A stretch of 64,000 nt of DNA. Source: Pseudomonas pseudonitroreducens. GTDB lineage: Bacteria > Pseudomonadota > Gammaproteobacteria > Pseudomonadales > Pseudomonadaceae. The stretch is taken from positions 248,001 through 312,000 of the forward strand of contig NZ_BQHJ01000005.1 of NCBI RefSeq assembly GCF_021603645.1, read 5' to 3'. How positions within the stretch are numbered: the stretch's first letter is position 1; every line of letters starts with the position of its first letter. A program made the position numbers and the translations under genes. Shown one piece after another: positions 46,433 through 54,741 of the stretch. A model generated the notes under the pieces. The model saw nothing but the letters and a program-made list of their open reading frames with translations. It was not told the origin of the DNA and searched no databases.

Positions 46433-48587
46433 GCAGCGCGGCTTCCCCTGGGTCGTCGTGGAAGGCGGTGGATTCGCCGTAGAGATCGCGGAAGCGCTCC
46501 AGCAGGTCGGCGGCCACCAGCAGCGCCACGCCGCTGACGAACAGCGGGCGCATGGCATCGCCGCTGGGGTAGTTGCCGTGGCTTTGCAGCTCGTCCAGTT
46601 CGTTGCCCAGCTCGCGCATTGCCGGCAGCACGCGGTGCAGCGGCGCGGCCGGTGGCTGGTCGAGGCAGGCGGCGAGCTCATCGAGCAGCAGCGACAGGCG
46701 GGCGCGCAGGGCTTGTGGCAGGCCGCCGGGGTTGAGGCTTTCGCGGCGCAACTGGTGCAGCACCACGCCCAGGGTCATGCTTGCCAGGCTGCACTGGAAG
46801 CGCTCGCCGGACTGCGCATCGCGCGCCGCCGGCAGTAGCCCGAGCATGATCGCCAGGCGATCGACCATCCGGCTTTCGAACAGGAAGCGCCGCGCTTCGC
46901 TGGGTTTCGACAGCAGCACCGAGCGCACCTCGGCACGGGTCCGGCGGGATTGCCGGCGCAGCCGCGCATCGGCATCGAAGGGGAACACCCAGGCGTACAC
47001 CAGCAAGGCCAGCACGCCGGCGCTGACATAGCCACCGGCGAACTCGAACCATTGCAGCGAGGTGTTGATCCACGCGCCCTGGTTCTGCGGGCCGACCAGC
47101 AGGAAAGTCGACAGCCCCAGGCCGATACCGATGCCGGCGGTCTGCGGATTGGCCAGGCCGACCGCGATCACGTAGAGCAGCGGGGTGAGGAACAGTGCGA
47201 GCATCTCGAAGTCGCCGACGCTGGGCAGCAGCAGGAACTGCAGCAACGCCGCCGCCAGCAGCGCCATGGCCAGGCCGCGCATGTACGCCAGGCTGGCCAT
47301 GAGTGGGCGCGGGAAGGTGGCGAGCAGGGAGCAGAGGATGCCGATCAGGATCATCCCGGCACGGGCACCGTCCCAGGCAGTTTCCACCCAGATCCAGCCG
47401 GCACAGCACAGCGCGACGAAGGCGCGAGTGGCATTCATCGCGGCCAGGTGGAAGTCCAGGTGCAGCGCATGGGCCTGGCTTTGCGGGTACGAACTGCTGC
47501 CGGGGCGGCCTTCCTGGATCGCTTCGCTCAGTTCGATCATCTCGTCCAGTTGCTGCATCAGCCGCGCCTGTTCGAAGCGCAGCGCCCAGGCCAGGGAGCG
47601 CAGCGAGGTGGGCAGGCCGTCGGCGAGTTCTTCGGCCTGCCGCGCGGCGGCGTCGAAGCGCTGGCGCAGCTGGGTGATGCGCTTGCGGGTGGCACTGGGC
47701 AGGTCGCGACCGAACTCGGCCAGCTCGGCGAGGCAGGCCAGTTCGTCCTCGCGCAGGCGCCGCACGGATTCCGGCAGCGGCCCGCTCAGGCGCGCCTCGA
47801 TCAGCTTGCGCTGGCGCCGCAGGATGGCCAGCCGCGAGGTCATCAGCACCAACTGGTTGGCCAGTTGCTGCACCAGTTCGTCGGCGCCGCGCAGGCGCGG
47901 AGCGTCGAAATACAGGTGGCGGCGGAGCATTTCCAGCGCGGCGATCTCGCCCAGCAATTGCTTCTGCCGTTGCTGGAAGTCCTCCTCCAGTTCCTCGCCA
48001 CGGATCACCGTGGCGGCATGAATGGCGATCAGGCGGATCAGCTGGTCGACCTTGGCGAAGTAGCCGCGCGCCACGCTTTGCGGGCGCGCGAAGAACAGGC
48101 TGACCAGGGTCACGCAGGCCACCCCCAGCAGGGTCTCGGTGACCCGGGTGATGGCCAGGGTATAGGTGGATTCGGGCGAGGGCTGGGCCAGCAGCGCGAC
48201 GATCACGGCGGTAAAGCCGCTGAGCACGAAGGCGTGGGAGTAGGTGAAGCGCATCAGGGTGCCGCCGGCCGTGCAGATCGCCAGCCACAGCGCCAGGGTG
48301 ACGATGAAGGGCAGCGGTGCCTGGGGGAACAGCGCCATGATGGCCACGGCGACCATGGCGCCGATGCTGGTGCCGATCACCTGGGCAAAGCTCTTCTGCA
48401 GTGTCATGCCGGCCAGCGGGGTGCTGATGATGACCACCGTCATGGTCGCCCATTTGGGCTGGTCGAGGTCCAGCAGGAACGCCAGGTATAGCGTCAGCAG
48501 CCCCGCGAGCACGGTGCGCAGGGCAAACAGCAGGGTGTCGCGGCCAGGGTGGATGATGGCGCGCAGGTACAGCAGCATGGGTGACAT
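46422..48587 (-). CDS. FUSC/AaeB-type aromatic acid efflux inner-membrane protein
   Basis: 721 residues with two blocks of about six membrane helices (about 15-170 and 385-520), each followed by a large cytoplasmic helical region, the FUSC/AaeB layout. Recognisable parts: LRTVLAGLLTLYLAFLLDLD, PKWATMTVVIISTP and the RAFVALCCAGWIWVETAWDG repeat of the first block. It should export hydroxylated aromatic carboxylates with the AaeX- and AaeA-like partners downstream. The ATG at 48587 follows GAGGGA; an in-frame ATG at 48620 is possible. Confidence 0.9.
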   Translation of the reverse strand: MSPMLLYLRAIIHPGRDTLLFALRTVLAGLLTLYLAFLLDLDQPKWATMTVVIISTPLAGMTLQKSFAQVIGTSIGAMVAVAIMALFPQAPLPFIVTLALWLAICTAGGTLMRFTYSHAFVLSGFTAVIVALLAQPSPESTYTLAITRVTETLLGVACVTLVSLFFARPQSVARGYFAKVDQLIRLIAIHAATVIRGEELEEDFQQRQKQLLGEIAALEMLRRHLYFDAPRLRGADELVQQLANQLVLMTSRLAILRRQRKLIEARLSGPLPESVRRLREDELACLAELAEFGRDLPSATRKRITQLRQRFDAAARQAEELADGLPTSLRSLAWALRFEQARLMQQLDEMIELSEAIQEGRPGSSSYPQSQAHALHLDFHLAAMNATRAFVALCCAGWIWVETAWDGARAGMILIGILCSLLATFPRPLMASLAYMRGLAMALLAAALLQFLLLPSVGDFEMLALFLTPLLYVIAVGLANPQTAGIGIGLGLSTFLLVGPQNQGAWINTSLQWFEFAGGYVSAGVLALLVYAWVFPFDADARLRRQSRRTRAEVRSVLLSKPSEARRFLFESRMVDRLAIMLGLLPAARDAQSGERFQCSLASMTLGVVLHQLRRESLNPGGLPQALRARLSLLLDELAACLDQPPAAPLHRVLPAMRELGNELDELQSHGNYPSGDAMRPLFVSGVALLVAADLLERFRDLYGESTAFHDDPGEAALHAR

Positions 48588-48688
48588 GCCGACTCCCTCG
48601 ATCGTGGCGGGAAGACGCACGGGCGCTAGAGCGTCGCGAACCCTGTTCAGTGTGGTCGAGGTTTTCCGGCTGTGGGAATTTTCTTAGC

Positions 48689-49594
48689 CTAGCCGGTGGC
48701 GTGCAGGGACTGCGCCAGGCGCTCCTGGATGAAGTCGAGGAAACACTGGATGCGCAACGCCAGCTGCGAGTTGCGGTAGTACACCGCGTGGATCGGCTGG
48801 CGGCGTTCGCTGGTCAGCTCCGGCAGCACGCGCACCAGACGCCCGGCGCGGATATCGTCGCAGGTCATGAAGCTTGCCAGGCAGGCGATGCCCTGGGCGC
48901 CGATGGCCAGTTGGCGCAGGGTTTCGCCGCTGGACGCGGACAGCGACGGGGTGACCGTGAGGGTGTCCCCGCCGGCATGGCGGATCGGCCAGATGTTCAG
49001 GGCTTCCGGTTGGGTGAAGCCCAGCAGCGAGTGGCCGAGCAGCTCATCCAGGCTGGTCGGAGTGCCGTGGCGCTCCAGGTATTGCGGCGCGGCCAGCAGG
49101 TTCAGCCGGCTGCTGCCCAGGGCGCGCGCGTGCAGGCTGGAGTCGGCGAGGTGGCCGATGCGGATGGCGATGTCGGTGCTCTGCTCCAGCAGGTCGATGT
49201 TGAGGTCGTTGGTATTGAGCTGCAGCTCGATGTCCGGGTAGCGCTCGCGGAAGGCGCCGATGTGCGGGACCACGGCGTGCAGCATGAACGGCGAGGCGGC
49301 GTTGATCCGCAGGCGCCCGGCCGGGGATTGCTGGCGCAGCGCCAGGCGCTCTTCCAGGGCGTCCATCTGTTCGAGGATATGGCGGGCGTTCTCGAGGAAG
49401 AACTCGCCTTCCTCGGTCAGCTTCATGCGCCGTGTGGTGCGGTTGAGCAGGGTGGTGCCGAGCTTTTCCTCCAGCTTCGACAGCGCCCGGCTCACGGCCG
49501 ATGGCGTCAGCCCCAGTTGCTCGGCGGCGGCCGTGATGGAGCCGCAGTCGATCACCGTGGCGAAGGTCTTGAGTTCGTCGGAATGGGCTTTCAT
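48689..49594 (-). CDS. LysR-family regulator, YafC-like
   Basis: A 301-residue LysR protein: winged HTH (about 5-65: GSITAAAEQLGLTPSAVSRALSKLE) and effector domain (RLRINAASPFMLHAVVPHIG, LGFTQPEALNIWPI, SGETLRQLAIGAQGIACLASF). The latter segments match YafC of E. coli, whose gene adjoins dkgB; a dkgB gene lies 2.2 kb away here. It ends 101 bp upstream of the AaeB-like gene on the same strand, so it may also control the efflux set. Confidence 0.9.
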   Translation of the reverse strand: MKAHSDELKTFATVIDCGSITAAAEQLGLTPSAVSRALSKLEEKLGTTLLNRTTRRMKLTEEGEFFLENARHILEQMDALEERLALRQQSPAGRLRINAASPFMLHAVVPHIGAFRERYPDIELQLNTNDLNIDLLEQSTDIAIRIGHLADSSLHARALGSSRLNLLAAPQYLERHGTPTSLDELLGHSLLGFTQPEALNIWPIRHAGGDTLTVTPSLSASSGETLRQLAIGAQGIACLASFMTCDDIRAGRLVRVLPELTSERRQPIHAVYYRNSQLALRIQCFLDFIQERLAQSLHATG

Positions 49595-49659
49595 CGGCGG
49601 GCCTGTTCGGGAGCGGCGGGGTGGATTCTAGAGGTTTGGTCCAGGGGGGGCGCTTTTCT

Positions 49660-49727
49660 GTAGGAGCGAGCTTGCTCGCGAACCGCATCGCAGCGAAGGT
49701 TGGTTCGCGAGCAAGCTCGCTCCTACA
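49660..49727. repeat. REPIN, GCGAGC-type
   Basis: GTAGGAGCGAGCTTGCTCGC and its mirror, upstream of the LysR gene. Confidence 0.87.
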
Positions 49728-49732
49728 GGCTG

Positions 49733-49772
49733 ACTTCGGTGCTTCGGTGCTTCGGTGCTTCGGTGCTTCGGT
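49733..49772. repeat. Octanucleotide tandem repeat (CTTCGGTG)5
   Basis: Four perfect copies and one near-perfect copy of CTTCGGTG directly follow the REPIN, 31 bp beyond the end of the SDR gene. Confidence 0.9.
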
Positions 49773-49802
49773 TGTCGTAGGAGCGCCAGGGTGAGGTTAG
49801 CG

Positions 49803-50585
49803 TCAGTACGTCCCCGGATAAGCCCCGCCATCGAGCAACAGGTTCTGCCCGGTCAGATAGCCCGCCTGGGCGCTGCACAGGAAGGCGCAGAACGCCCCGA
49901 ACTCCTCGGCGCTGCCGAAGCGCCCGGCGGGGATTTCCTGCTTGCCGGCCTCCACCAGCTCCTCTTCATCGCGCCCGCTGAGCTGGGCGGCGCGCTGAAA
50001 GCCGCTGCGCAGGCGATCGGTGTCGAAGGAGCCGGGCAGCAGGCCGTTGATAGTCACGTTGTTGCCGGCTACCTGCGGCTGTCGGGCAACCCCGGCAACG
50101 AAGCCGGTGAGGCCGCTGCGCGCGCCGTTGGACAGGCCCAGGGTGGCGATGGGGGCTTTTACCGAGCCGGAGGTGATGTTGACGATACGGCCGAAGCCGC
50201 GCTCGGCCATGCCGTCGATGCAGGCCTTGATCAGCTCGATGGGGGTAAGCATATTCAGCTCCAGGGCGCGCAGCCAGTCTTCGCGCTCCCAGTCGCGGAA
50301 GTCTCCGGGCGGCGGGCCGCCGGCATTGTTGACCAGGATGTCCACCTGCGGGCAGGCGGCGAGCAGTGCGGCACGCACCTCCGGCTGGCTGATGTCGCCG
50401 GCCACTTCGCGCACTTCCACGCCCAGCTGGCGCAGTTCCGTGGCGGTAGCGGCGAGGGTGTCGACGTCACGGGCGTTGATCGCCAGGTTCACGCCTTCGC
50501 GGGCCAGCGCCAGGGCGCAGCCCTTGCCCAGGCCCTTGCTGGCGGCGCAGACCACGGCCCAGCGGCCCTTGATGCCCAGATCCAT
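49803..50585 (-). CDS. Atypical short-chain dehydrogenase (BKR-like SDR)
   Basis: A 260-residue Rossmann protein with an altered nucleotide motif CAASKGLGKG (13-22), NNAG (86-89) and IVNITSGS (Ser139/141). The catalytic YxxxK is replaced: S152 and R156 occupy those positions in LSNGARSGLTGF. This matches the BKR-like SDR subgroup known to lack the canonical tetrad. The C-terminal NLLLDGGAYPGTY is typical. The ATG at 50585 follows AGGAG. Activity may not be that of a normal reductase. Confidence 0.87.
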   Translation of the reverse strand: MDLGIKGRWAVVCAASKGLGKGCALALAREGVNLAINARDVDTLAATATELRQLGVEVREVAGDISQPEVRAALLAACPQVDILVNNAGGPPPGDFRDWEREDWLRALELNMLTPIELIKACIDGMAERGFGRIVNITSGSVKAPIATLGLSNGARSGLTGFVAGVARQPQVAGNNVTINGLLPGSFDTDRLRSGFQRAAQLSGRDEEELVEAGKQEIPAGRFGSAEEFGAFCAFLCSAQAGYLTGQNLLLDGGAYPGTY

Positions 50586-50629
50586 GTTGTTCTCCTGTTC
50601 ATTGCGAGTCGCCGGAGCGTCCGGCATCG

Positions 50630-50720
50630 GTAGGAGCGGACTCCGTCCGCGATAGGCTGGTCGTGCTCCATGGTTGGCCGGAGCCGTGGCGAAACTATCG
50701 CGGACAGAGTCCGCTCCTAC
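50630..50720. repeat. REPIN, GCGGAC-type
   Basis: GTAGGAGCGGACTCCGTCCG and its mirror, between the oxidoreductase operon and the SDR gene. Confidence 0.87.
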
Positions 50721-50747
50721 GCATGATCGTGCCGCGGCGCGGCGCGG

Positions 50748-51755
50748 TCAGGCTACGACCTTCGGTGCCGGCAGCAGACTGATCCATTTACCGGTCCCTT
50801 CGCCGGACTTCAAGCGACGCAGCGCTGCGGGCAGTTCGGCGAAGGCGAAGAACTGTTTCGCCGGCGCCTGCAACTGGCCGTTGGCGACGCCTTGCATCAG
50901 CCGCGTCGCGGCAACGTGCAGCTCCTGCCAGTCCAGCGCTTCGCCATGGGCGTGGATGCTGTTGAGCGCCACTTCGTGCAGCGAGATGGCCGTGCTGAAG
51001 GCGGGTAACGGGGCGCTTTCCTGGCGGTCCTGGATGCACACCAGGTGGCCGTTGTAGCCCAGCAGCGGGGCGAGGCCGGCGGCGTGGTTGCCGCTGACGG
51101 TATCGAAGATGCCATGCAGGCGGCGCGGGCCGAGGGCCTCACGCAGTTGCTGGGTCCACTGCCCGTCGCGATAGTCGAAGACCCCGGTGACGCCCAGTTG
51201 CAGCAGATGCTCGCGGTGTTTCGCCGAGGCCGTCACCCACACGCGCAGGCCGCGTTGCAGGGCAAGTTGCGCGAGCAGATAGCCCACCGCACCGCCGGCG
51301 CCAGTCACCAGCACGTCACGGTTGTGGCAGACCGGCAGCTTGTCCAGCGCCTGCCAGGCGGTGAGGCTGGGGCAGGGCAGGCTGGCGGCGGAGGCGTCGT
51401 CCAGCGAATCCGGTACCGGATAGACAGCACGCGCGCGCAGCAGCGTGTACTCGGCAAAGCTGCCGCCACGGGTGAGGGATTGGTGGTAGGCGACGCGGGC
51501 GCCGACGCGCAGATTCACTTCGTCGCCCACCGCCATGACGATGCCGACGCCATCCACGCCGGGCACCTGGCCCTGCTGCCAGTCGTCACGGCCCCAGTCG
51601 ATCATCTTCCAGTCCACCGGGTTCAGCGCGACGGCGGTATTGGCCACCAGCACCTCGTCCGGCCCGGGCGTGGGCAACGGCAGGCGGACAGGCTTCAGGC
51701 CGTCGATACCGGCGCCGGGGGTCCAGCTCCAGGCCGAATAGTCATTTGCGCTCAT
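50748..51755 (-). CDS. MDR-superfamily NAD(P)H-dependent oxidoreductase (quinone reductase-like)
   Basis: 335 residues: GroES-like N-terminal domain (PDEVLVANTAVALNPVDWKM, GVDGVGIVMAVGDEV) and Rossmann domain with VLVTGAGGAVGYLLAQLA. The structural and catalytic zinc ligands of alcohol dehydrogenases are absent, which suggests a zinc-independent quinone/enone reductase. The ATG at 51755 follows AAGGAG. It is third in a probable operon after the MFS transporter and dkgB genes (58-bp gap). Confidence 0.87.
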   Translation of the reverse strand: MSANDYSAWSWTPGAGIDGLKPVRLPLPTPGPDEVLVANTAVALNPVDWKMIDWGRDDWQQGQVPGVDGVGIVMAVGDEVNLRVGARVAYHQSLTRGGSFAEYTLLRARAVYPVPDSLDDASAASLPCPSLTAWQALDKLPVCHNRDVLVTGAGGAVGYLLAQLALQRGLRVWVTASAKHREHLLQLGVTGVFDYRDGQWTQQLREALGPRRLHGIFDTVSGNHAAGLAPLLGYNGHLVCIQDRQESAPLPAFSTAISLHEVALNSIHAHGEALDWQELHVAATRLMQGVANGQLQAPAKQFFAFAELPAALRRLKSGEGTGKWISLLPAPKVVA

Positions 51756-51813
51756 GAATACTCCTTGCAAACAGCAAAGCCGCTCCGAGGAGCGGCTGTC
51801 GATCAGTGATGGA

Positions 51814-52617
51814 TCAGTCCCAGGCCGGGGCCAGGCTTTCCGGGCTGGTGATGCGCTCGTTGCGCTCCAGCGCGGCGATGGCGGCCATGTCGGCGTCGCT
51901 CAGGCGCAGGTCGACGGCGCGCAGGTTGCCCTCCAGGTTTTCGCGCCGGGTGGACGACGGGATCACCGAATAGCCCAGTTGCATGGCCCAGGCCAGCGCC
52001 ACCTGCGCTGGTGTTGCGCCGTGGCGCTGGGCGATACCGATGATCACCTCGTCGCTGAGCACCTTGCCGTAGCCCAGGGTCATGTAGGAGGTGATGTGGA
52101 TGCCCTGACTCCGGGCGAACTCCACCACCTTGCGGTTCTGCAAATAGGGGTGCAGTTCCACCTGGTTGGTGGCGATCTGGCTGGCGCCGACCGCGGCGAT
52201 GGCTTCCTGCATCAGGGCGATGGTGAAGTTCGACACGCCGATCTCGCCGGTCAGGCCCTGGGCCTTGGCTTCGGCCAGGGCGCCCATGAACTCGGCGACC
52301 GGTACCTGGTCCTTGGGCGATGGCCAGTGGATCAGGGTCAGCTCGACGCGCTCGGTGCGCAGTTTGTGCAGGCTGTCCTTGAGGCTGGGGATCAGCTTGT
52401 CGGCGGCGTAGTTCTCGGTCCAGATCTTGGTGGTCAGGTACAGCTGGTCACGCTTGACCTTGCTGCCGGCGATGGCCTCGCCGACGTCGGCTTCGTTGCC
52501 GTAGATCTGCGCGGTGTCGATGGCGCGGTAACCCAGTTCCAGTGCGCTGCGGATCGAATCGATGACGGTCTGGCCCTTGAGGCGGAAGGTGCCGAGGCCG
52601 AAGGCGGGAACGCTCAT
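51814..52617 (-). CDS. dkgB: Aldo/keto reductase, 2,5-diketo-D-gluconate reductase B type
   Basis: A 267-residue NADPH-dependent reductase very close to E. coli DkgB throughout: [36 protein letters not shown] (catalytic Asp, Tyr), LTTKIW (Lys), LTLIHWPSP (His), [31 protein letters not shown] and SVIPSS. It reduces 2,5-diketogluconate and methylglyoxal-like carbonyls. It lies 21 bp after the MFS gene and 58 bp before the MDR oxidoreductase, giving a carbonyl-detoxifying operon with an exporter (inference). Confidence 0.94.
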   Translation of the reverse strand: MSVPAFGLGTFRLKGQTVIDSIRSALELGYRAIDTAQIYGNEADVGEAIAGSKVKRDQLYLTTKIWTENYAADKLIPSLKDSLHKLRTERVELTLIHWPSPKDQVPVAEFMGALAEAKAQGLTGEIGVSNFTIALMQEAIAAVGASQIATNQVELHPYLQNRKVVEFARSQGIHITSYMTLGYGKVLSDEVIIGIAQRHGATPAQVALAWAMQLGYSVIPSSTRRENLEGNLRAVDLRLSDADMAAIAALERNERITSPESLAPAWD

Positions 52618-52638
52618 GGAAGAACTCCTTGTGGTCGA

Positions 52639-53838
52639 TCAGTGAGTGGGAACCGCGCCGACGGGGCTCGGTTCCGTGGAATTGCGCCGGTCGAGGCGAC
52701 CGCTCAGGGCGGTCAGGCCGAATGCGGCAAGGGTGACGACAGCGGCGATCCAGGGCGTATGGGCCAGGCCCAGGTGGCTGACCACCAGGCCGCCGGCCCA
52801 GGAACCGCCAGCCACACCGAGGTTGAACGCGGCGATGTTGAAGCCGGCGGCCACGTCCACGGCGTCCGGTGCCACGCGTTCAGCCTGTTGCACCACGTAG
52901 ACCTGCAGGCCGGGCACGTTGCCGAAGGCGACGGCGCCCCAGGCGAGCACGGTCAACACCACCAGCCAGGGGTTGCCGGCGGTGAAGGTCAGCACCAGCA
53001 GCACCGACGCCAGCAGGCCGAAGATGATCTTCAGCGCACTCACCGGGCCGCGCTGGTCAGCCAGGCGGCCGCCCCAGATATTGCCGATGGCCACCGAGAC
53101 ACCGTAGGCCAGGAGCACGGCGCCGACCATGTTCGGGCTGAAGCCGGCGAGGTCCTGGAGGATCGGCGCGAGGAAGGTAAAGGCGATCAGCGAGCCGCCA
53201 TAGCCCACCGCGGTCATCGCGTAGACCAGCAGCAGGCGCGGCTGCAGCAGCACGCGGGCCTGGCGCAGCAGCGGAGCCGGCGGGGTGTGCTGGATGTTCT
53301 TCGGCACGAACAGCAGGCTGCCGAGCAGGGCGACCACGCCAAAGGCGGCCACCACCAGGAAGGTCACGCGCCAGCCCAGATGCTGGCCGATGAAGGTGCC
53401 CAGCGGAATGCCGGTGACGAAGGCGACGGTCATGCCGCTGAACATGGTGGCGATGGCGCTGGCGGCCTTGTCCTTGCTCACCAGGTTGGTGGCGATGATC
53501 GAACCGACCGAGAAGAACACGCCGTGGGCCAGGCCGGTGAGGATGCGCGCGACGATCAGCGATTCGTAGCTGGGTGCCTGCCAGGCCACCAGGTTGCCGA
53601 CGGTGAACAGCGCCATCAGGCCGACCAGCAACGCCTTGCGCGGGATGCGCCCGGTCATGGCGGTGAGCAGCGGTGCGCCAATGGCAACGCTCAGGGCGTA
53701 GAGGCTGACCAGCAGGCCGGCGGAGGGCAGGGTGACGTCCAGGTCGCTGGCGATGGTGGGGATCAGGCCGACGATGACGAACTCCGTGGTGCCGATGGCG
53801 AATGCGCTGAGTGTCAGTGCCAGGAGAGCGAGGGGCAT
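52639..53838 (-). CDS. MFS transporter, DHA1 family (AraJ/YdhP-like)
   Basis: 399 residues with 12 predicted membrane helices. The opening LTLSAFAIGTTEFVIVGLIP is diagnostic of the AraJ/YdhP/Bcr group of drug:H+ antiporters. The motif-A-like loop after helix 2 (AMTGRIPRKALLVG) is present, and motif C is near LGTFIGQHLGWR. The ATG at 53838 follows GGAG. It is first in the MFS-dkgB-oxidoreductase operon and divergent from the GFA gene. It is probably an exporter; its substrate is unknown. Confidence 0.9.
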   Translation of the reverse strand: MPLALLALTLSAFAIGTTEFVIVGLIPTIASDLDVTLPSAGLLVSLYALSVAIGAPLLTAMTGRIPRKALLVGLMALFTVGNLVAWQAPSYESLIVARILTGLAHGVFFSVGSIIATNLVSKDKAASAIATMFSGMTVAFVTGIPLGTFIGQHLGWRVTFLVVAAFGVVALLGSLLFVPKNIQHTPPAPLLRQARVLLQPRLLLVYAMTAVGYGGSLIAFTFLAPILQDLAGFSPNMVGAVLLAYGVSVAIGNIWGGRLADQRGPVSALKIIFGLLASVLLVLTFTAGNPWLVVLTVLAWGAVAFGNVPGLQVYVVQQAERVAPDAVDVAAGFNIAAFNLGVAGGSWAGGLVVSHLGLAHTPWIAAVVTLAAFGLTALSGRLDRRNSTEPSPVGAVPTH

Positions 53839-54013
53839 GCTGGGGCTCCGGTCGAATGGGGATGCGATGGGAGCATTGTCCGGAAGTCGGCCCTTGAGAA
53901 AAACGCGGCAAACGACAAAGGATAGTTGATCGCAGCTCACGAATCGGGGCGCGAATCAGTGAGCGGCTATGCTGCTCGCACTCATCGGCATGCATCCATC
54001 AGGAAGATCAGCC

Positions 54014-54379
54014 ATGCATTACACCGGTACTTGCCACTGCGGCGCGGTGGCCTTTGCATTCGACGCGGAGCTCGATGAACTGGTGCGCTGCGACTGCTCG
54101 CTGTGCGGCAAGCGCAATGCGCTGATGGCAACCGTGGCAAAGGACAGCTTCCGCCTGACCCGCGGCGATCAGGCCTTGCGCCTGTATCGCTGGAACAGCG
54201 GCGTGGCCCTGCATTACTTCTGCGGGGCGTGCGGAATCTATGTCTACCACCAGCGCCGCAGCAACCCGGCGCTGCTCAGCGTGAATGCCTGTTGCATCGA
54301 CGGCCTGGACCCCGAGTCGATCCCGACGCGACGGGTGGACGGCAAGAGCATGACTACCGTCGCCGGCCCCGGCCTGTAG
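54014..54379 (+). CDS. GFA-family (glutathione-dependent formaldehyde-activating-like) zinc protein
   Basis: 121 residues with the GFA zinc-binding Cys set: CHCGAVAF (about 7-14), CDCSLCGKRNA (about 30-40) and FCGACGIYVY (about 73-82). Most family members have no proven activity. The ATG at 54014 follows AGGAAG. The stop TAG at 54377-54379 belongs to a REP element (CTGTAGGAGC), and the last 50 bp of the gene are duplicated downstream. Confidence 0.88.
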   Translation: MHYTGTCHCGAVAFAFDAELDELVRCDCSLCGKRNALMATVAKDSFRLTRGDQALRLYRWNSGVALHYFCGACGIYVYHQRRSNPALLSVNACCIDGLDPESIPTRRVDGKSMTTVAGPGL

Positions 54380-54707
54380 GAGCGAGCTTGCTCGCGAACC
54401 TGGCCTCGCAGCGGGGCTGTTCGCGAGCAAGCTCGCTCCTACAATTGAGGCCCCGCTGGAGGGCATCCGAGGGGCGCGTTGTTGCCATCCTGCGCCACGG
54501 CCCACAAAAAAACGCACGCGACGGGTGGACGGCAAGAGCATGAGTACCGTCGCCGGCCCTGGCCTGTAGGAGCGAGCTTGCTCGCGAACCTGGCTTCGCA
54601 GCGGGGGCGTTCGCGAGCAAGCTCGCTCCTACAATGGGGCATCGCTGGGGGTTCATCCGTGGGGCGCGTCGTTGCCATCCTGGGCAATGCCCACAAAAAA
54701 GCCCCGC
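54327..54707. repeat. Tandem duplication (190 bp) of the GFA gene end plus REPIN
   Basis: Bases 54327-54516 and 54517-54707 are two close copies exactly 190 bp apart. Each holds the last part of the GFA coding sequence (from CGACGGGTGGACGGCAAGAG), a GCGAGC-type REPIN (54376-54444 and 54566-54633), and a GTTGCCATCC...CCCACAAAAAA tail. The second copy of the gene end has no start and is not a gene. Confidence 0.9.
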
Positions 54708-54720
54708 ATGAGGCGGGGCT
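54695..54720 (-). terminator. Rho-independent terminator of the sodium/solute symporter gene
   Basis: Read on the minus strand: GCCCCGC/GCGGGGC stem, 5-base loop, then six T. It lies 22 bp after the symporter stop. Confidence 0.85.
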
Positions 54721-54741
54721 TCTTCTTCATCTATTACGCGA

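Noticed and set aside
54517-54566. Second copy of the GFA gene end as a pseudogene
   Set aside because: It is only the last 50 bp, duplicated together with a REPIN, and was never a separate gene.
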